Assembly (NCBI GenBank): GCA_019914945.1
Contig: CM034112.1
Coordinates: 9,578,501-9,642,500, forward strand
Direction of reading: 5' to 3'
DNA from: Typha latifolia
Lineage: Eukaryota; Streptophyta; Magnoliopsida; Poales; Typhaceae
DNA: 64,000 nt
In this document: piece after piece, positions 55,111-64,000 of the stretch
Position numbering within the stretch: position 1 is the stretch's first letter
Layout: each line of letters starts with the position of its first letter
Translations under genes and position numbers: made by a program
Notes under the pieces: model-generated
What the model was told of the DNA's origin: nothing
The model's database searches: none
What the model saw: only the letters and a program-made list of their open reading frames with translations

Positions 55111-55962
55111 AATTTAATTTTCCTTAACTTTAATAGTCACTCACCATCGTAGACTTCTTCCACATTCCCTTCTTCCCCCTTCCCTGACCTCATTGTCGGT
55201 AGCATCGGCAATTGCCCAGATCTCGAGGGCCATAGTCGGTAGATCTATTTGCAATGAGTAAGAGCTTCCACCTATGACGACCGAGGAGGACGGTGCGGCT
55301 CCAATAGGATTGGCCAGGGGCAATGTGGGTGAGGGCAGAGTCAATCACAGCCTTGAAGGCGGTAGTGTGCTAGGGTGAGGGTGGTGGAAGATCCACCACA
55401 GCTGATGGGAGTTGGGGCAATGCCAATCCCTCCATGCTAATTTCACCTATGCTCGATAGGTGTCATATGTCTAACAAACATGAGTAGGGATAGCGGCAGC
55501 AAACTCATCTCATAGATATGGTCGGCCTTCTAAATCTCCATCCACCGAGTGTACCCAGATAGTCACTATTTGAAATTTGATCAGTATTATTTTTAATATA
55601 CTAAAAGACTTATTTAATGTGCTACAAGTTTATCTTTAATCAGTATTTTTAAATTTAATCTACATTTAATTAAATATAATACAAAAATAATAACATTTTT
55701 AATTTAAATATAATCATTATAGGTTGTAATTTTGCAATAAAATTGCCATCTAGCCATAGTCCTGGCCACAAACGCGCAGTTGAATCGTCCGAACTTGACG
55801 GCGGACTTTGAAATTCGTGCTTATTTCAATTGGACTGGCTTGCGTCATTCCCTCTCTTTGTCGTCCTTTTTTATCCGACCCAAGAGGTTTATGGTTTATA
55901 ATGAGCATCTCCTATTCTCCATATAGCCTTTTTTATACCGAGTAGATCTGCATCTATTCTCC
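55111..55962. other. Upstream region of the sphingolipid reductase gene
   Basis: A GC-richer patch at 55140-55500 holds only short unrecognised ORFs and looks like repeat debris. The last 150 bp are the probable promoter, with ATATAG near 55921 and TTTTTTATA near 55930. Confidence 0.4.
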
Positions 55963-58900
55963 ATGGCTTCCCAGTTATTCTTCCTCTTATTCCTCGCTAT
56001 TCCTCCCGTTGTCCTCCTCCTCCTCCTCGCCTTCCTCGTCCGCCCGCGCCCCGTCCGTATCCCCCTCAAGGGCCGTCACGTGCTCGTCACGGGAGGTTCG
56101 AGTGGCATCGGCCTCGCCCTCGCAACTACCGCCGCTGCAGAGGGCGCACGCGTCTCCATCCTCGCCCGTGACGCAGGGCGGCTCGCAGGCGCCGTCGACG
56201 CCATCCGCCTCGCTACCGGTGTCGAGGCCGTTGCCCTCTCCGCGGACGTCAGGGACCCTGCCGCCGTCGCCGATGCCCTCGCGAGCGCCGGACCCGTGGA
56301 CGTCCTCGTTTGCAACCAGGGGGTGTTCGTGCCCCAGGAGCTGGAAACCCAGGACTTGGAGGAGATAAAGTTTATGGTGGATGTTAACCTCATGGGGACC
56401 TTCCACCTCATCAAGGCTGCGCTCCCCGGCATGAAGAGGAGGACGAGGGAGACCGGAATGCCCGCCTCGATCGCAATAATGTCTTCCCAGGCCGGCCAGG
56501 TATAGCAAATATCCGCTCTTTATTTTTTTTTTTCTTTTCTTAAACCTCGGCTTTGAAGAATCTGCCGATCTGAATGTGGATATAGATTATCTTTTAAATT
56601 GTGATTGGGAATACGGGTTAGATGGAAATTTTGGATCTTTACGTTTCGGAGGAGTTGGTTTGTGCAGTTTATTGGTTTCACTACTACCAAGCATTTGGTA
56701 ATTTTCCTTTCGAATCTGTGAAAAAGTTGCAATTTTTTGCAATTTCAAAGTCGGGTTTTGAACTGATGTGCTCTGCTATATTCCATCACTTCGTGGAAGG
56801 TCTTTGGGAGTGTAGGTCGGTAAAATTGTTCAAATCTTTTACATTTCTGTTTCATATTGTGAATACATGTGGTTTGGGGGTTTTCCTCTTATACGATCAG
56901 ATGTGATGCAGCTCTAGGTAGATAAAAAGTTTCAATCTCTTAGATTTCGAAAGTTGGTTTTCTTCAAAATATGTGCGTTGATGCCATAAATTCTGTTATG
57001 GTGTTTGTGACCTTAAGAATATTAATGGCTTCTTTTAACACATCATTCCAAGTATATGTGAAAACGGAAAAGCACACTATGTTGTGTAATTTGCTACATA
57101 TTACAGGGACCCTGATTTGCAACAATGTCTTTTATATTGTAGGTAGGTGTCTATGGTTACACAGCTTACTCAGCTAGCAAATTTGCACTGCGTGGTCTGG
57201 CAGAGGCCTTGCAGCATGAAGTGATTGCCGACAATATTCATTTGTCTTTGATATTTCCTGCTGATACAGAAACACCAGGTTTTGCTGAAGGTCTGAAATT
57301 GTTCCTTTTGCTTCTATGGTTTTCATTGATAATGGGCTTTTAGTAAAAATCATTTGCATCTTGCTTTTATTTGAAAATATGGCTGAAGCATTCTCAGCTT
57401 TGCAAAAATAACCATTGTTGTGATCAGTAACTCTTTGGTAGCAGCATAAGCTCATAACTGTGGAATAGTTGTTACTTTGTCAGCAATAAAGGGCATATCA
57501 ACATTTCTTTGGATATTGTTATGATGCATCAAATTTTGGTTAACTCTCGTTATGTTTAATCAAAGTAAAAATAAGAATATGAGTGGAGAAAAGGAGGAGA
57601 AAGAAAAGAAAGTGCTGCTCTGAGTTTGTTTGTAAAGTTAATAACATTTGACATCAGGTAGTGACAAGTTGTTTTAGAGCTGAAAAACAAGAAATGGGTT
57701 AAAAAGTTGGAAGGCTGATGTAATAAAAGTCTAGTTACTTGGACTTGACACTATAGAAATAAGAATAAGCGTAAGATTTTCCAAATTAATCCAGAAGCAA
57801 AGAAATAACTGTCTTTGCTTAAAGGCTTAGTTACCCTCTTACTCAGAATTGTTTTTCTGGCTTATGTTTTACATAGTAAGAGTAGTCAGCAGCATAGTGT
57901 GCTTGAAGTCACATTTAGAAACAGACAAGGTTTTTAGTTTCTTTAATTTGATGCTTCTACAAACATTATTCCAAGCAAGAGCTGCAAGGCCTTTACCTAG
58001 CTATTTGTAATATATATATATATATATATATATATGTTCGCGTGTGTGTGCCTGTGTGTGTAATTCATGGAGATTCATGATAGTTTCGTACTTATTAATG
58101 CAGAGAAGAAGAAAAGACCTGAGCTTACCAATTTAATAGCAGAATCTTCTGGTGGAATGAAGGCTGACGATGTTGCTAAAATTGCTCTTAATGGAATTAA
58201 ACATGGATCCTTTTTTATACCTTGTAACTTTGAGGGAACCATGTTGTCTATAGCGACTTGTGGACTGTCTCCTCAGAGATCCTACCTCATGGCATTTGTT
58301 GAGGTGTTTAGTGCTGGTTTAATGCGCTTCGTTGCTCTATGTTTCCAATGGAATTGGTTCAACACTATAGAGAAGTGGCATGCCAAAAAGAACAGTAAGT
58401 TACATAAAGGTAACTATCAAGGCTGTCTGCTGCATGTATTTAGCAGATTCTTATTTCTGCTGATTTTTTAAAATATCTTGTGGATCCCATGTCGGGTAAC
58501 TTTGTAAGAGATGTTCTTAGAAAAATGCATATGCTCTTAAAAAAGTTAGCACTGAAGGGAGGTTTAATTGATACTCGTTTCCATTGAAGGATCATATTGC
58601 ACAACTTGGAGTTTGATTGATATGACTTGTTATTTTGTTTAGAGGATGTAACCTTTTTGACCTATGTAGAAGCCAAAGTATATGCAACAAGAGGCAAATA
58701 ATCATATCCCCTGCATGCTAATATACTATGATTTTTTATTATTTTTATATGTTTATTCATATCCTTGACACAACAGAACAACTTTGTATCATCTCAGAGT
58801 GCACATTCCCCTGCATGCTAATATACTATGATTTTTTATTATTTTTATATGTTTATTCATATCCTTGACACAACAGAACAACTTTGTATCATCTCAGAGT

Positions 58901-59249
58901 GCACATGCGCGCGCACTTAGTTGTGGATTGTTAGATTGATTATAGCTAGTTGAGTTGTTACATTAGTGAATTTGAGTTTTAACAGAGCTCTTTTTTAATT
59001 GATGTTAATTGGTGTAAAGAATAAGTTTCCAAAATGCTTTGCAGTTTGGTTCGACAGAAAAAAAAAGAGGGTAAGTGTGAGTAATATATTGAGATACTTT
59101 GAGACTATAGACTGAAGTACTTTTAATACTTTTCTGCTTATATGTCGGATATTGCTCATGAAGTTGATTTATGTTCGAAACATGTTTCATTTGAGAGAAC
59201 CTTGTTTTGTCCTACTGATCTGCATGAAACTCCGATTGCAGGATGTTGA
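55963..59249 (+). CDS. 3-ketodihydrosphingosine reductase (TSC10-like)
   Basis: Reduces 3-ketosphinganine to sphinganine with NADPH, the second step of sphingolipid synthesis, on the ER membrane. Exons 55963-56499, 57143-57290, 58104-58394 and a final 8-nt exon to 59249 give 327 residues, close to Arabidopsis TSC10A. A hydrophobic N-terminal anchor (residues 5-26) precedes the Rossmann fold with TGGSSGIG at 43-50, [12 protein letters not shown], the SSQAGQ serine region and YSASK at 188-192 (catalytic Tyr and Lys). The C-terminal region has SCNFEG-like [16 protein letters not shown] and IEKWHAKKN. Exon 1 is very GC-rich against AT-rich later exons, a monocot-like gradient. The last exon is uncertain: the 59242 acceptor gives stop after KKNRC, and another acceptor near 59044 would add a short lysine-rich tail. 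Confidence 0.92.
58011..58035. repeat. TA microsatellite before KDSR exon 3
   Basis: About 25 bp of TA repeats followed by a GT-rich stretch, in intron 2, ending 69 bp upstream of exon 3. Confidence 0.8.
58707..58906. repeat. Perfect 100-bp tandem duplication in KDSR intron 3
   Basis: The unit TCCCCTGCATGCTAATATAC... ending GAGTGCACAT is present twice with a period of exactly 100 bp and no difference seen by eye. It is followed by GCGCGCGCAC. Confidence 0.95.
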
Positions 59250-60986
59250 GCCTTTCATCAGGAGATGCATCATTCAACTGGTGCTCACTGCAGTGTAAGG
59301 ATATCTATCTTTGTATCCACGTATTTTCTTCAATAAGTGTTTCACTATCTCATCTATTGACTAGCTTTGCTGGATCATTATTGCTAGTTTTTTTCTTTTT
59401 TCTTTTTCTTCTTTAAATGATTTCTGTGCTGTAACTTTTCTATGTAACACTTAATAGTTTGCGAAATCTCCACTCTTCCACTTCTCTGTCTCTCTCTGCT
59501 GTGTAAAATTTTCCTCTTTGTTGGCGAAGATATCTATTTGTACTTATTGAGACCATACCCACAAGTTCGATTGAGTTCATTCATCATCAATTTACACTAC
59601 TATCGTTTCATCCAAACCAAATTATTTGCTTGCTAAAAGGATATAAAGCACACTTATGATTGGTTAAGTGGCAAGAGGCTGTTGTCTACTTAATTAAGAA
59701 GTTAATCAGAGCATCACTTTTGGATGGAGTCTTCTTTGCTATACCCTGATGCATTTGGTTTTCGTCCTCCAGATGTCTTCTTACCCTGATGCCTGCCGCT
59801 TGGATGCAGTCTTTCTTATCACAATTTATAGCAGCAGCGGTGCTTAGCTTCCACGATTACAAAAAGCCTCGTTAAGATCTGAGGCACAGAATTATAAAAG
59901 CTTAGGTGGAAAAGTTCCTACCTAGGTGACCTCGCAAAAAACACGAGTAATTTTGTATGCTTAGTATCTTTTTAATAGAAGAGTGATGTCTTCATAATAG
60001 TCCTTATCATCCTTGAGGGCTTTATATTTCCACGCAGCATGTTGACGAGGAGAAGAGAGTCCATTTCAATTCAAAACTGATAAGCTGTTAAAGTCTCAGC
60101 TTTAACAAATGTCTCAATTCCTCAGAAGGCTTAAATTTGTATTTTATTTATTTTGATACGAGATATAGAATCTAATAATGGCTTGAAACATCTGGCACAC
60201 TCTGACTCGAGGATGTAAGTTGATCAGCAATCCTATGAGATCTGCATGCCAATACTATGACATTCACATTTTTTAGATAACAAGAACATTGGACTCATTT
60301 TGTCATAAAGATCGCGAAGAAAGTCACAAATCTCATCTAATAAAGAAAAGAACCCAAGCCACACATTGCCGTCAATAAAATCTCTTTTACGTGATCTAAT
60401 TCTTTCCCCCTTGGATAAATCATAATGAATCGCCATAACTATGATAGGTAAAACCTTTTTGAAACCCAGAAAGAACTTACCAGTAGAACCCATTTCCCAT
60501 GCATTCGTTAAGTGCTTCCTACATGGTAATTCCAATCAAAACAGACAGAAAAATTTAAGCTACAATAATGATACAAGAATTTTATGCTACTAACATGGGC
60601 CCCATATGACTTAAAGAGATGGATGGAAAGAAACAGGGATGAACCAAACCTATTGCTCACCCGCAATAGCAGCTTAAGGTGCAAACAAATTTACGCATTC
60701 AAATAATACCTTCACTTTAAACATTCATGTTTAATCTTCAAAGGTAAAGAGGTACTTCAAAAGTACAGAAATAACAAATTAAGGAGTTGCTCTATCAAAA
60801 TTGCGGAAGTATAATCTGTCATAGAATACTCGTGCATGATATCCATTTAAAAGTTAGGAACAAGTAGCATAATTTCACAGAGTTTTAAGATGTGTAGTAT
60901 TTGTAGGTACAATAATACATCAGTCTTCTCAGATGCCATTCACACTAGTAAGAGGGATGCCTTCAGAAACTCTCATTGATCCTCAC
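59250..60986. other. Intergenic between KDSR and PIA-type gene (3' ends converge)
   Basis: Contains both 3' UTRs. A 100-codon minus-strand frame at 60233-60535 (MELPCRKHLTNAWEMG...) resembles nothing I recognise and has no supporting signals. No other feature. Confidence 0.5.
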
Positions 60987-62179
60987 TTAGCTCTCAGAGC
61001 TGCAGGAAGTTTCACCGGTAGATTGACTTTCTTGTAGTAGGTGCTTAATCTCATATGCCCACTCCAGGCCTGCACAGTAATGGAGAGGTGGATTGAACCT
61101 ACTGTCATTTATGTCAGGGGGCAAGAATGCACCATTCTCAACAAGGAACTTGATAGCTTCCCTGTTTCTTTCCTTAGCTGCAGTGTGGAGAGGAGTCCCT
61201 GGATTATCAGAACGTACCAATGAGTTGATTATATTTGAAGGTTAAAAAGAAACATTTCACAGGAAAAGGCAATTGTAAACGCCCAAACTACTTTAGAAAG
61301 CAGTACTTACAGCCACATGCTCCTTTTGTTCTAGCATCAATGTTCGCACCACGCTCAAGAAGTTCATCCATAATTTTGAGGTGCCCACCTTGTGCAGCCA
61401 GATGGAGCGGGGTAACACCATGTGATTTTGGTCCCCAGGCAGGCATATTAACATCCATGCCTTCATCCAAAAGTCTCTTCACCTGAAAAGATAAATCCAT
61501 CATCGAGCAAATACTAAATGCTGGGCAAACTGATAAAGCTCTATAGGGGTTAAAAGTTTTTACACTTTGGAACCATAAACACTTTAAACCTCATAATATC
61601 CTCAATGGAATGCGTTGGATAAATAATCTTGTCAGAAACTATGATATACTAAACTTAGCAGTAGACAGGAGGACAGGGAACTGCATAGCGCCTATTGTCT
61701 CGGCAGGTGCCTAAGAGCATGCCAAGCTACCTAACATAACACTCCTCTTTCCACATTTAAGACCAACTGTCATAATATATTTCCTCATTAACTAATACAC
61801 AAAGAATTAGCTATTTACGATGTAAGCTCTCCCATATATTCAACTAATCATTAATTACCTTATGCTCCATAAAACCTATATCTTTCACCTTAGGGAAATT
61901 ACGCTCAAAACATGCTTGTAACATCAGGGATACCCTTGAGGTCATCATGTTGCAGTATGGCATGCATGAATCAAACTGAATAGCCAATTAAAAGAGCACT
62001 GTCAAGCAGACAATTTTAGAACTTCAAGAGGCAGGAACACCAACCTCCTTGAGGTCTCCCTTGCGAGCACCAATGTGAAGCAGGGTCCAGCCTCTGTCGT
62101 CCCTATCGCTGGACCGGCGCCTGAACGATCGCCTGTTAAGAACATAGCGCTGCGGCTGACCCTCCTGGTCTTCCGGCAT
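60987..62179 (-). CDS. Phytochrome-interacting ankyrin-repeat protein (PIA1/PIA2-like)
   Basis: A small ankyrin protein of the family that binds phytochromes and modulates light responses such as anthocyanin accumulation. Exons 62045-62179, 61311-61482 and 60987-61198 give 172 residues, near the family length of about 175. It starts MPEDQEGQPQRYVLNRRSFR with a basic Arg/Ser stretch. Ankyrin repeats follow: GWTLLHIGARKGDLKEVKRL, GVTPLHLAAQGGHLKIMDEL, GWTPLHTAAKERNREAIKFL. The conserved NPPLHYCAGLEWAYEIKHLL comes next. The C-terminal tail (QESQSTGETSCSSES) is serine-rich. Linker landmarks DVNMPAWGPKSHG and GANIDARTKGACG match the family. A Trp codon is split across the last junction. Confidence 0.93.
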
Positions 62180-63916
62180 ATCTCACCAGATCAAGAATAA
62201 AGATCACGAAAACAACAATTCCCAAATAGAAAACCGGCCAAAAGAAAGGATCACACGAACTGTAAAGAAAAAGATGTAATCTTTACATAGTACCTCAAAC
62301 TTCCGCCAAAACAAAGAAAAAAAAAAAACCCCCCAGAGAAATCAAATTAGCGGGAGGCCGTGTAGTTGCCCATGCCGAAGGGAGCGAAGGGATTCAATCC
62401 AGGGCCGAAGACGCGGAGGTTACCAACGACAGAAGCGAGCATAGGAGAAGGAGAGAGGTACATAGTGGAAGGCGCAAATTGATCTGAGAATGAAAGAAAG
62501 AACCCCTAGAAATCGCGACGGAGGGGTGAAGGGTAAAGGGTAAAGGGAGAAGAGGAAATCGAGTAGGAATGGAGCTCAAAGGAAGCGAATAGAAGGCGAG
62601 GGTATTAGGAGGGATTAAGACAGGATCATTGAGGCAGGCAAATCGAGCGAGACGCGAAACCCTAATCTATAGCTAGCTTCTGGCGCAGGAGGAGAGCTCG
62701 TTCGCACGCTCGACTTTTTACCTCTTGTCGTCTGCCGTGGGACAATCGTTCCGTGTAAGGCTAGAATAAATGCGATTTAGGAGTTTCTCTTTTGACGTTT
62801 ATACCCCCCTCTAAAGCTTCTTATTGCCATACTTACCCCTCTAAAAAAATTTTAATCATAATATTAGAATAATTAATAATTATTTTCTTTAATTTATCTA
62901 AATATATGTCAATTTTCAGAAAAAAAACCATTTAATTTTCTAATAGTCAAAGCTTATCTATTATCAAATTACAATTCGAGTCTTTTTTTATTGATTTAGT
63001 CTTAACAGATCTTAAAAAAATTATTGTGTTGTAAAAATAACGTCGTGTATCACATATATAATTTATACACATTACTTATGCAAAATATATACTCTAAATT
63101 TTTAATAATACACGTATTAAGATTTTTTTTAAAAAAATATCACGCATCATCTATGTAATATATATGCATCGCATGTGCAAAATATATACTATAATTTTTA
63201 ACAATATGTATAATCGAGATTTAAAAAATAGCATCACTTATATAAATGTACGTTTTAGTTTTTAACAATATGCGCATCAAGATAAAATAGTTAACTTATA
63301 TTAGAAAAAAATAAATTAGTCTAAGTAAAAAAATAAAAAAATTTACAATTCAATAATAGAGTAGCATATTTTTGCCAATTAAAAAACTAAAACTTTTTTC
63401 TGCAAATCACCCATAAAATATTATAGAAGATATTATTAATTAAATTTTAAATAGCAAAAGTATGATAAAAACACACATATTTAATATATTTATTATATCT
63501 TTATTATTTAAATTTATTTTTAATGCATGTAAGATTAGAGACACGTAGAGTAAAATGTTTCCTTTGGTTCTTTTATTAATTGCACTCCACAGGTTATGTT
63601 GCACGTTTTTCCAAGAGGAAAGAATAGGTCACGGCTTCAAACGAAGAGATACTCTTTCCTATAATCGAGTATAAGGCTCAACAAACATCATAGCTTGAAC
63701 ACAGCTGCTATGGAAATGATAAAAAGGAGTTGCAACAACATAGTATGATTCATTAGGAAGTGAGGTAGACAACTCCATGGTTATAGGCTACACAGGTGCT
63801 ATACATGGAAATAAACCTACATGAGATAATCTGATAACAGACGCCTGTTGAACATCTTGGCAAGATCAACAGGGTGTAAGACAAAGCAAATAGCACAAAA
63901 GTTGCCGAGTACTGAA
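62180..63916. other. Upstream of PIA-type gene and 3' flank of right-edge gene
   Basis: 62180-62760 is the leader and promoter of the PIA-type gene, with GC-rich sequence and an AAACCCTAA telo-box-like site near 62658. 62780-63530 is very AT-rich repeat-like DNA; its TACCCCTCTAAA block recalls the dispersed repeat at 4074. 63550-63916 is probably the 3' UTR of the gene entering from the right. Confidence 0.5.
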
Positions 63917-64000
63917 CTAATCAGGTAAAGCAGTTCCTCTTTCCAAATTGTTCTTGATCTCCAGAGTGTACTTGCCAAAGGCCCTCTCAATCTTCTTGTT
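63917..64000 (-). CDS. C-terminal end of an unidentified gene (cut by the window edge)
   Basis: The last 84 bases on the minus strand read as 27 codons and a stop, open to the window edge: NKKIERAFGKYTLEI, then KNNLERGTALPD and TAG. Codon use and the ordered, charged sequence look like a real C-terminus. I do not recognise the family. The 3' end was chosen at the first in-frame stop (63917-63919). Confidence 0.55.
   Translation of the reverse strand, partial: NKKIERAFGKYTLEIKNNLERGTALPD

Noticed and set aside
60233..60535. 100-codon minus-strand ORF as a gene
   Set aside because: No recognised motif, promoter or splice context. It lies between two converging 3' ends and could be chance.

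Overview
The window is nuclear DNA of a flowering plant. Genes have many introns with AT-rich sequence, and the products include a chloroplast PIFI protein, a growth-regulating factor with a miR396 site, a polyamine transporter and a phytochrome-interacting ankyrin protein. The GC-rich first exon of the sphingolipid reductase gene against AT-rich surroundings, and the style of the dispersed repeats, lean towards a monocot. The species cannot be named from the sequence.

Layout. 0.5-4 kb: PIFI (minus, 8 exons rebuilt). 4.4-9.2 kb: a decayed L1-type LINE (minus), with a 473-bp non-autonomous hAT-like element at its upstream edge. 9.8-11.7 kb: polyamine/amino-acid transporter (plus). 15.1-19.3 kb: cytosolic ribosomal protein S3 (minus, 6 exons); its third intron carries four copies of a hairpin-forming repeat. 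19.0-23.9 kb: a near-perfect inverted duplication with 1,129-bp arms. It carries the RPS3 promoter, exon 1, intron 1 and most of exon 2, and flanks a broken LRR receptor-like protein gene. 25.9-29.8 kb: ZCCHC8-like zinc-knuckle/PSP protein (plus) ending in nine heptads. 31.7-32.3 kb: an intronless lysine-rich protein of unknown function (minus). 33.4-38.1 kb: GRF transcription factor (minus). 39.1-53.6 kb: MOB1 (plus, 7 exons), whose 8.5-kb first intron holds nested LTR retroelements. 56.0-59.2 kb: 3-ketodihydrosphingosine reductase (plus). 61.0-62.2 kb: PIA-type ankyrin protein (minus). 63.9 kb to the edge: the 3' end of an unidentified gene (minus).

The genes are unrelated housekeeping and regulatory genes typical of a gene-rich plant region; there is no operon or pathway cluster. 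The most unusual structures are the inverted RPS3 duplication, which creates a second outward-facing ribosomal-protein promoter and a chimeric mini-gene upstream of the ZCCHC8-like gene, and the structured repeats inside the RPS3 intron. Exon coordinates were worked out by hand from splice signals, reading frame and remembered family similarity; no alignment or transcript data were available.
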